In this document: piece by piece, positions 1-8,248 of the stretch
How positions within the stretch are numbered: position 1 is the stretch's first letter
How the letters are laid out: every line of letters begins with the position of its first letter
Assembly (NCBI GenBank): GCA_018713605.1
Contig: DVOM01000024.1
Span: 9,922 to 73,921 of the forward strand
Reading direction: 5' to 3'
From: Scatacola_A faecigallinarum
GTDB lineage: Bacteria; Pseudomonadota; Alphaproteobacteria; RF32; CAG-239
DNA length: 64,000 nucleotides
Position numbers and translations under genes: made by a program
The notes under the pieces: model-generated
Seen by the model: the letters and a program-made list of their open reading frames with translations, nothing else
Databases searched by the model: none
What the model was told of the DNA's origin: nothing

Positions 1-402
1 CTGGACTATTATTCTATCGGGCAATGCACGCCGGGAATTATTGCCATTAATACCGCGACTTTTGTCGGTTATAAGCTGCGCGGCGTGATCGGAGCGGTGC
101 TGACGACTTTTGGCGTGGTGGCGCCCTCGATAATCATCATTACGCTGATTGCTGCGGTTTTGCAGAATTTTATGTATGATTCTCATGTGACGCAGGCTTT
201 TGCCGGAATTCGAATCGTGGTCGTGGCGCTGGTGGCGGAAGCTGTCGTTGAACTTTGGAAGAAAGGCGTTCATGGCCGAATCGGTCTGGCTGTTTTCGTG
301 TTGAGCCTTTTCCTGCTGGTTTTTCTGCATTTTAGTCCGATTGCCGTTATTTTGACAGCTTCGGTAATCGGGCCGGCTTATTTAAAATGGGTGCGCAAAT
401 GA
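1..402 (+). CDS. chrA: Chromate transporter family protein, first half (5' end cut by window)
   Basis: Membrane protein of the ChrA family, which exports chromate or related oxyanions. Reading frame 1 is open from the first base, so the N-terminus lies outside the window. The visible part carries the family signature CTPGIIAINTATFVGY near the left edge, a GxxGA turn, then two or three hydrophobic helices ending in LKWVRK. It overlaps the next gene by ATGA, and that gene encodes the matching second half, so this is a two-gene short-chain ChrA in which both halves probably form one transporter. Substrate is assigned by family only; many members have no proven chromate activity. Confidence 0.85.
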   Translation: MDYYSIGQCTPGIIAINTATFVGYKLRGVIGAVLTTFGVVAPSIIIITLIAAVLQNFMYDSHVTQAFAGIRIVVVALVAEAVVELWKKGVHGRIGLAVFVLSLFLLVFLHFSPIAVILTASVIGPAYLKWVRK

Positions 403-920
403 TTTATCTGGTTTTGTTTTGGGAGTTTTGCAAAATCGGGCTGCTGGCTATCGGTGGCGGTTTGGTAACCATACCCTTTCTGATGGAACTGACCGATAAA
501 TATGACTGGTTCAGCAAACAGCAGCTGGCCGATATGATTGCGGTTTCCGAATCGACGCCGGGTCCCATAGGGGTTAATATGGCAACATATGGTGGTTTTA
601 ACGCCGCGGGCATCTGGGGCGGTTTGGCGGCGACTTTGGGGTTGGTGTTTCCGTCTCTGGTCGTTATTGTTCTTATCAGCAAATATGTAATGAAGTATCA
701 GAGCTGTCTGACTTTTCAGAATATTCTGCTCGGCATTCGTCCGGCGGTTCTGGCGCTGATTTTATATGCAGGTTATATTCTGGCCGAGCTGGCGATAACC
801 GACATTAAAACCGGCGTCATCGCTTTGGCGTCGTTTGCCGTTGTGCACCGCTGGCACAAGCTGCATCCGGTCATTTTCATTCTGGGCGGCGCGGCCGCGG
901 GAATTGTGTTTCGGCTGTAA
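399..920 (+). CDS. chrA: Chromate transporter family protein, second half
   Basis: Short-chain ChrA of 173 residues. The N-terminal signature is present: FCKIGLLAIGGGL, the GGxxxxP region, then ESTPGPIGVNMATYGGF, followed by four to five predicted helices. An in-frame ATG lies at 387, but the ATG at 399 overlaps the upstream TGA as ATGA, the usual coupled arrangement, so 399 is preferred. It should pair with the upstream gene to make one membrane transporter. A strong inverted repeat with T-run follows the stop at once. Confidence 0.87.
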   Translation: MIYLVLFWEFCKIGLLAIGGGLVTIPFLMELTDKYDWFSKQQLADMIAVSESTPGPIGVNMATYGGFNAAGIWGGLAATLGLVFPSLVVIVLISKYVMKYQSCLTFQNILLGIRPAVLALILYAGYILAELAITDIKTGVIALASFAVVHRWHKLHPVIFILGGAAAGIVFRL

Positions 921-951
921 AAAAAAGCCTCTCTGCAGAGAGGCTTTTTTT
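921..951. terminator. Bidirectional Rho-independent terminator
   Basis: GCCTCTC and GAGAGGC arms around a four-base loop, flanked by an A-run and a T-run, so it can stop both the chrA pair (+) and gapR (-), which converge here. Confidence 0.93.
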
Positions 952-953
952 AG

Positions 954-1196
954 CTAGATTTCCAAGGCTTTGCGGTAGGTTTCCAGGAGAAGTTCCTTTT
1001 CGTCGCGGTCGGCGGCGTCCATTTTGCGGAGTTTGAGAATTTCTCGCATGACCTTTACGTCGAAGCCGGCGGATTTGGCTTCGGCAAAAATGTCGCGGAT
1101 GTCTCCGGCGATGGCTTTCTTTTCTTCTTCCAAGCGTTCAATGCGTTCAATCAGGGAACGCAGTCTGTCTACGGCAATGCCGCCAACTTCAGTCAT
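954..1196 (-). CDS. gapR: GapR-like DNA-binding protein (DUF2312)
   Basis: An 80-residue protein of the DUF2312 family, whose Caulobacter member GapR is a nucleoid-associated protein that clamps overtwisted AT-rich DNA and stimulates topoisomerases. The family pattern is visible: a coiled-coil helix (RLRSLIERIERLEEEKKAI), then DIFAEAKSAGFDVKVMREI and a basic LKLRKMD segment. A longer frame reaches 1259, but ATG 1196 has AGGAG six bases upstream and matches the family length. It is divergent from pyk. The family is close to restricted to alphaproteobacteria, so it is a useful lineage marker. Confidence 0.9.
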   Translation of the reverse strand: MTEVGGIAVDRLRSLIERIERLEEEKKAIAGDIRDIFAEAKSAGFDVKVMREILKLRKMDAADRDEKELLLETYRKALEI

Positions 1197-1360
1197 TTTC
1201 TTTCTCCTGTTAATAAAATCAATTGCATTGAAACTAGCAAAATCTCCGCTTTTTGACAAGTAATAATTTGTTCAAATCTTATTTAAAAGTAATATCTTTT
1301 TTAATATATCTTTGCTATTATCCGGCTCATAAAAAAGCTTAATAGATAAGGAAACAAAAA

Positions 1361-2785
1361 ATGCCACAGAAAACACATACGAAAATTTTGGCGACAATCG
1401 GTCCGTCTTCGGCTTCCAAAGAACAAATCGAAAAGTTAATCGATGCGGGCTGCGATGCTTTCCGCTTCAACTTCAGCCATGGCACTCATGCCGAGCACAA
1501 AGAGCGTTTTGAAATCGTGCGCAAGCTTTCCAAGGAAAAGAACCGCCATATTACTCTGGTGGCGGACATGCAGGGGCCGAAGCTGCGCGTCGGCGAGTTT
1601 CGCGACGGCAGCGTTATGCTGAAAGAGGGGCAGAAATTTGTGCTGGACATGGAGCATGAACCGGGAGACGAAAGCCGTGTCGAACTGCCGCACAAGGAAA
1701 TTTTCGAAGCGCTGAAAGCCGGCGAAAAGCTGTTGCTGAACGACGGCAATATTGCGCTGCTGGTTAAGGAATGCGGCAAAAACCGCGCCGTGACCGAAGT
1801 CTTGGTCGGCGGTCCGCTTTCCGGGCATAAGGGTGTCAATCTGCCCAACATAAAGCTGCCGATTTCAGCGATTACCGAAAAAGATCGCAATGATTTGGAA
1901 TTTGCGTTGAAGCTCGGCTTTGACTGGATAAGCCTTTCTTTTGTGCAGTCGGCCAACGATGTGCGCGAAGCCCGCGAACTTATCGGTGACCGGGCTTGGA
2001 TTATTTCCAAGCTTGAGAAGCCGAGCGCGATTGACGATTTGGAAGAGATTATCAAGCTTTCCGACGGTATTATGGTTGCCCGCGGCGATTTGGGCGTTGA
2101 ATGTCCGCTGCCGACGGTGCCGGTTTTGCAAAAGCGAATCGTCACGGCTTGTCGCAAATATGCGCGTCCGGTCATTATTGCGACCCAGATGCTGGAATCG
2201 ATGATTAAGGCGCCGACCCCGACCCGTGCCGAGGTTTCGGATGTGGCAACCGCGGTTTATGACGGTGCCGATACGGTTATGCTCTCGGCAGAAACGGCGG
2301 CCGGCGCATATCCGGTTGAAGCGGTCAAAATGATGAATTCGGTCATTACGCAGGTTGAGTCCGACCCGTTGTTTTTTAAGCTGATGGAAAATTCGCGTTT
2401 GAACAACTGCTGTTCGGGCGAAGCGGATTCGATTACTTTTGCGGCCAGCGACATTTCGTCTATTTTGAAGAAGGTCGCCTGTATCGTAACCTATACGTCT
2501 TCGGGACTGACGACGTTTTTGACCGCGCGCGAGCGTCCGAATCTGCCGATATTGGCGATTACGTCCGAACCGAAGGTTGCCGACCGTTTGGGAATTGTCT
2601 GGGGAGCCAAGAGCTTTGTGAACAAAGAGAGTTTCAAAAGCTTTGACAAGATTGAGGATATTGCGGTTAAAATCGCGGTGGAAAACGGTTTTGCCCGGTC
2701 CGGCGACCATATTATCATCACGGCCGGTTTTCCGCTCGGCAAAAAAGGGCGTACAAACATGCTGCATACGGTTTATGTGGAATAA
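1361..2785 (+). CDS. pyk: Pyruvate kinase
   Basis: Catalyses phosphoenolpyruvate + ADP to pyruvate + ATP, the last step of glycolysis (cytoplasm). The 474-residue length is typical. Visible motifs: the start of the barrel (TKILATIGPSS), RFNFSHG, the metal-binding signature around ISKLEKPSAIDDLEEII, MVARGDLGVE, the TQMLESM loop, and MLSAETAAGAYPVEAV. The C-terminal allosteric domain follows. Monocistronic, with its own terminator. A pyruvate phosphate dikinase is also present at 36.9 kb, so PEP and pyruvate can be interconverted in two ways. Confidence 0.97.
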   Translation: MPQKTHTKILATIGPSSASKEQIEKLIDAGCDAFRFNFSHGTHAEHKERFEIVRKLSKEKNRHITLVADMQGPKLRVGEFRDGSVMLKEGQKFVLDMEHEPGDESRVELPHKEIFEALKAGEKLLLNDGNIALLVKECGKNRAVTEVLVGGPLSGHKGVNLPNIKLPISAITEKDRNDLEFALKLGFDWISLSFVQSANDVREARELIGDRAWIISKLEKPSAIDDLEEIIKLSDGIMVARGDLGVECPLPTVPVLQKRIVTACRKYARPVIIATQMLESMIKAPTPTRAEVSDVATAVYDGADTVMLSAETAAGAYPVEAVKMMNSVITQVESDPLFFKLMENSRLNNCCSGEADSITFAASDISSILKKVACIVTYTSSGLTTFLTARERPNLPILAITSEPKVADRLGIVWGAKSFVNKESFKSFDKIEDIAVKIAVENGFARSGDHIIITAGFPLGKKGRTNMLHTVYVE

Positions 2786-2806
2786 GAGACCAAGTTGTCT
2801 TTGCAG

Positions 2807-2832
2807 AAAAAGCGCCGAATTCGGCGCTTTTT
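2807..2832 (+). terminator. Terminator after pyk
   Basis: Perfect AAAAAGCGCCGA / TCGGCGCTTTTT inverted repeat 21 bases after the pyk stop. Confidence 0.9.
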
Positions 2833-2886
2833 GTCTGGCAGCGGCAAAAAGGGTTTTCATACTTGTATGTCGGTTAGGTGCCGCAT

Positions 2887-2918
2887 AAAAAAACCTGCTT
2901 GATTCAAGCAGGTTTTTA
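2887..2918 (-). terminator. Terminator of rpmJ
   Basis: AACCTGCTTG / CAAGCAGGTT inverted repeat flanked by A and T runs. It lies just downstream of the minus-strand rpmJ stop and can also act on the plus strand. Confidence 0.88.
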
Positions 2919-2941
2919 ACTTTTCAAAAATCTCATCCGAA

Positions 2942-3067
2942 TTAACCCTGGCGAGCCTTCAGCTTCGGGTTCTTCTTGTTGATGACATAGACGCGGCCTT
3001 TGCGGCGGACAATCTTGCAGTCCTTATCGCGTACTTTTTTTGATTTTAAAGAGCTATAAATTTTCAT
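2942..3067 (-). CDS. rpmJ: 50S ribosomal protein L36 (C-minus, YkgO type)
   Basis: A 41-residue basic protein, MKIYSSLKSKKVRDKDCK at the N-terminus and ending NKKNPKLKARQG. This is the L36 form with the zinc ligands lost: only one Cys remains, as in YkgO and in many alphaproteobacteria. It binds 23S rRNA in the large subunit. Start ATG at 3067 follows a purine-rich stretch. It stands alone, away from the main ribosomal operons, with its own terminator. Confidence 0.93.
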   Translation of the reverse strand: MKIYSSLKSKKVRDKDCKIVRRKGRVYVINKKNPKLKARQG

Positions 3068-3158
3068 TTTAAACAATCCTTTTATCTTTGACTTGTCCGC
3101 AAAATATGCTAAATGATACTAAATGTCAATGAGAAAATTGCTGGATAGTGAGGAAAAA

Positions 3159-3809
3159 GTGAAATATTCGGGCTTTTGGGCGGTTATCGGCATGTTCTGG
3201 GCGTTTTCGGCGCAGGCGCAGATGCCTTATCTGGACGAAGTGAAGGCGCTGGGAGCCGTGGCCGGGCAGGGAATGGCCTGCGGCGCTTCCAAATACGACA
3301 CTTTCGAACTGCTGGCCCGGGCGATTCTCATTTCCAAGGCCCCGAGCGACAAAATGCAGTCGGAAGCGGTTTATACCTATAACGAGGCTAAAGCCAACGC
3401 TTATATCTCCAAGCAGATGGACGGTTTTTTCGAATGTGACGTGATTAACCGCCGTTTTGACAATCAGGACATTTTCAAAGCCACGCTTTACAGGGACGGA
3501 ACGATTAAAATGCCGGACGGTACGCTGGTAACGCCGCGGCAGCCCTATGACGCGACCTTGGTTTACAATAAGGACGCGGATGTTGACGCCGAAGCGATTT
3601 ATAACGGCGGCGGCCGGCAGAATGTCGGCGAAATCAGAATAAAACAGGAGGGAAGCTCGTCGGAAGTCAAAGCCGTTTATCAGCCGTCGTCGGCTGAAAT
3701 TGCCGCGCCGGCAGCCGTTTCGGAACGTCCGGCTGAGGTACGCCGGACGGAACCGGCGGAGGACGCCGGTATCGGCCATATTAAAAGCCGGTGGAAAACT
3801 AATCGTTAA
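3159..3809 (+). CDS. Secreted protein of unknown function
   Basis: Not recognised. A GTG start at 3159 is chosen because GAGG lies five bases upstream and it gives a clean signal peptide (MKYSGFWAVIGMFWAFSAQAQ, cut after AQA). The mature part is about 195 residues with no transmembrane segment: a helical N-terminal half with two Cys residues (MACGASKY, FFECDV), a middle with RDGTIKMPDGT that looks like strand-turn-strand, and a low-complexity Ala/Pro/Glu tail. Probably periplasmic. Its 3' end overlaps the convergent gene by 11 bases. Confidence 0.7.
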   Translation: MKYSGFWAVIGMFWAFSAQAQMPYLDEVKALGAVAGQGMACGASKYDTFELLARAILISKAPSDKMQSEAVYTYNEAKANAYISKQMDGFFECDVINRRFDNQDIFKATLYRDGTIKMPDGTLVTPRQPYDATLVYNKDADVDAEAIYNGGGRQNVGEIRIKQEGSSSEVKAVYQPSSAEIAAPAAVSERPAEVRRTEPAEDAGIGHIKSRWKTNR

Positions 3810-4521
3810 ACCAACCCCGGTCAGCCAGAAAAGAATAAAAACCGCCGCTGTCGAAAGATACGGCGCGTTTTTGGTCACGGTTGTCAAGCAGCCGTAAAAT
3901 CCGGCGGCGGGTTTTTTCGGAAGGGCACCAGTTTTCGATCAGGGGCATATTGTCGGGGCCGCGTCGGCCGGTGCGTCTTTCGACGAGCTGGGAAAAACGG
4001 CGTTTTTCTTCGTTCAGGCGGTCGTTGTCCGCGCCTTCGGCACGGCTGAATTCGATAATGTCTTCCGGCGGAAAGCCGGAGCAGGCACCCGAAATGACCG
4101 CGACATAGCTTCTGACCCGAGAGGGCGAAACGCGGGCTTCTTTCAGTTCGGGATTGAGGTCAACCAGTTCCTGATACATTCTGCGGACGGCAAAAAGACT
4201 TTGCGGCTTGGTTTTCTGCAAGTCGGCGGCCAGAGTGTCGGTGCCCGGATTCATTCCGCGTTCGATGACTTCGTATATACGCATCGGCTTCATAAGCGCT
4301 TCGTATTCAAGCGGGTTCATGTCTTCGGGAAATTTGTAATTGTGATAAATGCCCCGCAGTCCGGAGGCCTTTTCAAAGCGTTTGACCGGCGAATAGTTCC
4401 GGTAGTCCAGACAGGCATAAAGCGCCGCCAGTTCGTTTCGGCGTTCTTCGGGAACGGCAGCATAGATTTCCTTTTGAACGGCCAGGCTTTGTTCTTTTCT
4501 GAAAGGACGGCGGTTTTCCAT
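3799..4521 (-). CDS. Hypothetical protein
   Basis: 240 residues, not recognised. Highly charged and mostly helical, with no signal peptide or membrane segment, so probably cytoplasmic. Starts MENRRPFRKEQ with GGAG six bases before the ATG. Features a KFPEDMNPLEYEALMKP stretch and a C-terminal segment PSEKTRRRILRLLDNRD. It is convergent with the preceding secreted-protein gene and divergent from ettA. It shares style (short, charged, helical) but no clear sequence identity with the gene at 6774-7589. Confidence 0.65.
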   Translation of the reverse strand: MENRRPFRKEQSLAVQKEIYAAVPEERRNELAALYACLDYRNYSPVKRFEKASGLRGIYHNYKFPEDMNPLEYEALMKPMRIYEVIERGMNPGTDTLAADLQKTKPQSLFAVRRMYQELVDLNPELKEARVSPSRVRSYVAVISGACSGFPPEDIIEFSRAEGADNDRLNEEKRRFSQLVERRTGRRGPDNMPLIENWCPSEKTRRRILRLLDNRDQKRAVSFDSGGFYSFLADRGWFND

Positions 4522-4628
4522 GTTTTTCTCCGTGGCTGTAAAGGTAATTATAGATTGAAAATATTAAGATTGCAACTTGATAAATTTCCGTTATACTCGG
4601 GGCAAACATTTAATTTCAGGAGTATAAA

Positions 4629-6308
4629 ATGGCATCATATCAGTATATTTTCGTTATGCAGAATTTAACCAAGGTTTTTCCGGGCGGCAGGGAACTGTTC
4701 AAGGGAATTACGCTGTCGTTTCTGCCGGGCGCCAAAATCGGCGTGCTGGGCGTGAACGGCGCCGGTAAATCTACATTGCTGAAAATTATGGCCGGTGTGG
4801 ACAAGGAGTTTAACGGCGAGGCCTGGGCGGCCGACGGCGTTAAGGTCGGTTATCTGGAGCAGGAGCCGAAACTGGATCCAAACAAAAACGTTATGGAAAA
4901 CATTATGGACGGACTGGGCGAAACCCGTGACCTGCTGAAACGTTTTGAGGAAGTTTCTGCCAAGTTTGCCGAGCCGATGAGCGATGACGAAATGAATGCC
5001 CTGATAGAAGAGCAGGCCGCTTTGTCGGAAAAAATCGATGCCTGTGACGGTTGGAATTTTGAACGAACCATTCAGATTGCAATGGACGCTTTGCGTTGTC
5101 CGCCGGCCGATGCCGACGTTACCAAACTTTCCGGAGGCGAAAAACGCCGCGTGGCTCTGTGCCGTCTGCTGTTGCAGAAACCTGACATGCTGCTTTTGGA
5201 CGAGCCGACCAACCATTTGGACGCCGAATCGGTGGCCTGGCTGGAAAATCATCTTAAAGAATATAAGGGAACCGTGGTTATGGTTACGCACGACCGCTAC
5301 TTCCTGGACAATGTTACCGGCTGGATATTGGAGCTTGACCGCGGTCAGGGCATTCCTTATGAGGGGAATTATTCGTCCTGGCTGGAACAGAAGCAGAAAC
5401 GTTTGGAACAGGAAGCCCGTGAGGAAACCGCGCGTCAGAAAACGCTGGCCAACGAGCTGGAATGGATTCACAAAAATCCGAAAGCGCGTCAGGCGAAGTC
5501 CAAAGCGCGCATCAATGCCTATGACGAGTTGCTGAACGCGGCGACCAAAGACAAAATCACGCAGGCGCACATCAATATTCCGATGACCGACAGGCTCGGC
5601 GATTTGGTTATTGAAGCCAACAACATTTCCAAAGGTTATGGCGACCGTCTGCTGATTGATAATCTGTCCTTCAAGATTCCGAAGGGTGCGATTGTCGGTA
5701 TTATCGGTCCGAACGGCGCCGGCAAGACCACTTTGTTCCGCATGATTACCGGTCAGGAAAAACCGGATGCCGGCGAAATCAGAATCGGCGAGACGGTTGA
5801 CCTCGGTTATGTCGATCAGAGCCGCGACGAGCTGGATCCGAACAAAAACGTCTGGGAGGAAATTTCTGACGGTCTGGACATGATACAGCTCGGCAAAAAG
5901 GAAATGCCGTCGCGCGCTTATGTCGGACAGTTCAATTTTAAGGGCGGCGACCAACAGAAAAAAGTCGGGCAGCTTTCCGGCGGCGAACGCAACCGCGTAC
6001 ATTTGGCCAAAATGCTTAAAAAAGGCGCCAATGTCATTCTGCTGGACGAGCCGACCAATGATCTTGACGTCGATACGCTGCGTTCTCTGGAAGAAGGCAT
6101 TATGGAATATCCGGGCTGCGTGCTGGTTACGTCCCATGACCGCTGGTTCCTGGACCGTCTGGCAACACATATTCTTGCTTATGAGGGCGACAGTCAGGTC
6201 GTATGGTTTGAAGGAAACTTTGAGGAATACGAAAAAGACAAGAAACGCCGTCTCGGCGACGATGCCCTGGTACCGCATGCCATTAAGTACAGGAAACTTA
6301 CCCGCTAG
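4629..6308 (+). CDS. ettA: Energy-dependent translational throttle protein EttA (ABC-F)
   Basis: ABC-F ATPase that binds the ribosomal E site and gates entry into elongation according to ATP/ADP ratio. 559 residues. First ATPase domain: GVNGAGKSTLL (Walker A), LSGGEKRR signature, LLLDEPTNHLDAES (Walker B). Then the charged interdomain linker with the LEWIHKNPKARQAKSKARI segment typical of EttA, then the second ATPase domain: GPNGAGKTTLF, LSGGERNR, LLDEPTNDLD. No membrane segment. Followed by an unusual terminator built on a dispersed repeat. Confidence 0.96.
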   Translation: MASYQYIFVMQNLTKVFPGGRELFKGITLSFLPGAKIGVLGVNGAGKSTLLKIMAGVDKEFNGEAWAADGVKVGYLEQEPKLDPNKNVMENIMDGLGETRDLLKRFEEVSAKFAEPMSDDEMNALIEEQAALSEKIDACDGWNFERTIQIAMDALRCPPADADVTKLSGGEKRRVALCRLLLQKPDMLLLDEPTNHLDAESVAWLENHLKEYKGTVVMVTHDRYFLDNVTGWILELDRGQGIPYEGNYSSWLEQKQKRLEQEAREETARQKTLANELEWIHKNPKARQAKSKARINAYDELLNAATKDKITQAHINIPMTDRLGDLVIEANNISKGYGDRLLIDNLSFKIPKGAIVGIIGPNGAGKTTLFRMITGQEKPDAGEIRIGETVDLGYVDQSRDELDPNKNVWEEISDGLDMIQLGKKEMPSRAYVGQFNFKGGDQQKKVGQLSGGERNRVHLAKMLKKGANVILLDEPTNDLDVDTLRSLEEGIMEYPGCVLVTSHDRWFLDRLATHILAYEGDSQVVWFEGNFEEYEKDKKRRLGDDALVPHAIKYRKLTR

Positions 6309-6313
6309 GGAAA

Positions 6314-6393
6314 CCCTCGTATAACGGGGAAATGATACAGGATTAGCAGGTAAAATAAATCCTTATTATTTTCCCCGTTCTCCGAGGTTTTTT
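6314..6393 (+). terminator. Large terminator of ettA containing repeat copy 1
   Basis: CCTCG...ACGGGGAA pairs with TTCCCCGT...CGAGG across about 50 bases, followed by six T. The left arm (6315-6340) is the first copy of the GTATAAC...ACTAATAC-type element, also found after lepA and ppdK. Confidence 0.75.
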
Positions 6394-6525
6394 ATTTGGT
6401 ATTTTAAAATTTAAAACTTTTTGTCAGTTTAAACTCTTTGACGGCGGATTATATGATTCTTCGGTTTCGGTCTTTGGGGCGGAACGATTTAACACTTGTG
6501 TTTAATAATTTGCGAGGAATCTACA

Positions 6526-6732
6526 ATGCTAAGAGGTACGGTTAAGTGGTTTAACAACAAAAAAGGTTATGGTTTTATTAATCCCGACGGCGAAGAAAAA
6601 GACGTGTTTGTTCATATTACGGCATTGGAAAAGTCCGGACTGCGCAGTTTGTCCGAAGGTTCGCGGGTCAATTTTGACATTTATGACGACCGCGGCCGCA
6701 AGGCTGCCGGCAACATTACCCTTTTGAATTAA
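6526..6732 (+). CDS. csp: Cold-shock domain protein
   Basis: Single cold-shock domain of 68 residues that binds single-stranded RNA or DNA and melts RNA structure. Both RNA-binding motifs are present: GYGFI (RNP1) and VFVHI (RNP2), after TVKWFNNKK. ATG 6526 has GAGGA six bases upstream; upstream in-frame codons lack a ribosome site. Preceded by a 217-base spacer after ettA that can hold a long leader, common for this family. The third strand carries YDDRGRKAAGNITLL. Confidence 0.93.
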   Translation: MLRGTVKWFNNKKGYGFINPDGEEKDVFVHITALEKSGLRSLSEGSRVNFDIYDDRGRKAAGNITLLN

Positions 6733-6751
6733 CTGTTCGGATGGGTAAGAC

Positions 6752-6777
6752 AAACCCCGCTTTGAGCGGGGTTTTAT
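6752..6777. terminator. Terminator after csp
   Basis: AACCCCGC / GCGGGGTT inverted repeat with T-rich tail. It overlaps the last codons of the converging gene. Confidence 0.88.
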
Positions 6778-7589
6778 TTATATTCCCATTCTTCGTAGGC
6801 CTGCCTGCGGCGGTATTCGGGATTAAACTGCAGCGTCTTCTGATAAGCGGAGAAGAAGCGGGTGCATTTTTCCAGAGCCTGTGCGGCCTTGTTGTCATTG
6901 CCGATTTGAGAATGAATGCCGTATAATGCGTTGTAAGTCTGGTTCTTTGCCAAAAAGCGCTGGCTGCGGCTCCAGCCGCTGTTGTCTATCAGGTAGATTT
7001 TTTCTTCGTTAAGGCGGATTTTTTCTGCGGCGGATTTTATTTTTTTCAGTTCTTCGTTAATGGTTCGAATACCTTCCGTACTGATTTGCCTTTTGATTTC
7101 TTCGGCATAGTTTGGAGCCGGCAGCGGATTCTTTTTGTTTTTGAGCATACGGTTGAGCAAGCGCACTTTGTCGACGGCCTTGGGGTGTTCGTTCAGTTTG
7201 TAGCGAAAATGCTCATAACCGCCGAGATGGTAAATTTGTTCCATTTTGCGGATGGCAAACCAGAGGTTTTTGTTGTCCAGACAGGGGAGCGTACGGTCCA
7301 ATTGTCCGATGACTGCACCTGCCTGCCGGCAATTGTAGTTGTGAATGTCGCGGATATGGCGAAAAGTGCTTTCTATTCTCAGCATTTCGCCGACGACCGG
7401 AGGCGTGACCTTATTGGCAATGCGCGAATCGATAATCTGCCTGAGTTCTGAGATGGAGAGTTTCGCGGTTTCCGGGGGCAGGCCGGCAGTTTGAACAATG
7501 TCCCGGCGGGATTCGTAAAAGCGGTATTCGCGGCACAGTGCGGCCGTACGGTTAAGGATGAGTTTGTCCTGCATGCTGTATTCGGCCAT
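6774..7589 (-). CDS. Hypothetical helical protein
   Basis: 271 residues, not recognised. No signal peptide or membrane helix. Almost entirely helical and charged, with a Lys/Glu-rich central segment (about residues 120-200, including INEELKKIKSAAEKIRLNEEKIYLI) that may form a coiled coil. The C-terminus is rich in aromatic and basic residues (NPEYRRRQAYEEWEYK). Standalone minus-strand gene between csp and a GNAT gene. Probably cytoplasmic; function unknown. Confidence 0.65.
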   Translation of the reverse strand: MAEYSMQDKLILNRTAALCREYRFYESRRDIVQTAGLPPETAKLSISELRQIIDSRIANKVTPPVVGEMLRIESTFRHIRDIHNYNCRQAGAVIGQLDRTLPCLDNKNLWFAIRKMEQIYHLGGYEHFRYKLNEHPKAVDKVRLLNRMLKNKKNPLPAPNYAEEIKRQISTEGIRTINEELKKIKSAAEKIRLNEEKIYLIDNSGWSRSQRFLAKNQTYNALYGIHSQIGNDNKAAQALEKCTRFFSAYQKTLQFNPEYRRRQAYEEWEYK

Positions 7590-7675
7590 TGTTCCGTTCC
7601 TGTTCAGAAAAGACTATGACCTTATCTTAGTTTATATTTTCTTAAAAAGCAACATTTTTGTATAAAATTTGTCCA

Positions 7676-8116
7676 TTAGGCTAAGTCCTTGACCATACGG
7701 GCAAAAGTGATGCCCTGATCTTCGAAGATTTCGCCTTCCTGACGATAGCCCATTTTTTCGTAAAAGTTGACGACCGAGAGCATGGCATGCATGACAAGGC
7801 GTGAATAGCCGGCTTCTCTGGCGCGTTTTTCGGCGTATTTTACCATTTCGCGGCCAATGCCTTCGCCCTGATAACGGTTGTCGACAGCAACCTGCATCAT
7901 GCGGATTTCTTCGTTGTTGACCGGTGCCAGAATCAGTCCGCCGACCAAGGCGTCGTCCAGGCTTTCGATGCAGCCGATGTGAAGATAGCCGGCTTCCTTG
8001 TCGCGGTGCATGTCCAGAAATTTGAGACCCAGCGGCTCGAGAAGGACTTTGTAGCGGAGTTCGACCAAGTCGTCATAGCGGGAAGATCCGAACGGAATGT
8101 CAATCATTTTTTTCAT
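7676..8116 (-). CDS. GNAT family N-acetyltransferase
   Basis: 146-residue acetyltransferase that would transfer acetyl from acetyl-CoA to an amine; substrate unknown. The pattern MMQVAVDNRYQGEGIGREMVKYAEKRA is the acetyl-CoA binding motif A (QGxGIG), followed by LVMHAMLSVVNFYEKMGYRQEG, the motif B strand and helix. ATG 8116 has AAGGAGGG just upstream; the longer frame to 8173 does not. Cytoplasmic, single gene, divergent from lepA. Confidence 0.88.
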   Translation of the reverse strand: MKKMIDIPFGSSRYDDLVELRYKVLLEPLGLKFLDMHRDKEAGYLHIGCIESLDDALVGGLILAPVNNEEIRMMQVAVDNRYQGEGIGREMVKYAEKRAREAGYSRLVMHAMLSVVNFYEKMGYRQEGEIFEDQGITFARMVKDLA

Positions 8117-8248
8117 GGCGCCCTCCTTAGCTGGTTTCTTCCTATTATAAGCACAAATTGATAATTCAATCAATATTATATTGCTTAATCCGAGATTTTC
8201 ATTTATCTATTACTCAAGAAAAATTTTTAAACGGAAACAGTAAAAAAG

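Noticed and set aside
1865..2860. Long minus-strand open frame opposite pyk
   Set aside because: Shadow of the pyruvate kinase gene; Arg/Asn/His-rich product with no family features. Similar frames opposite ettA, lepA, uvrC, ppdK and the repeat protein were rejected for the same reason.
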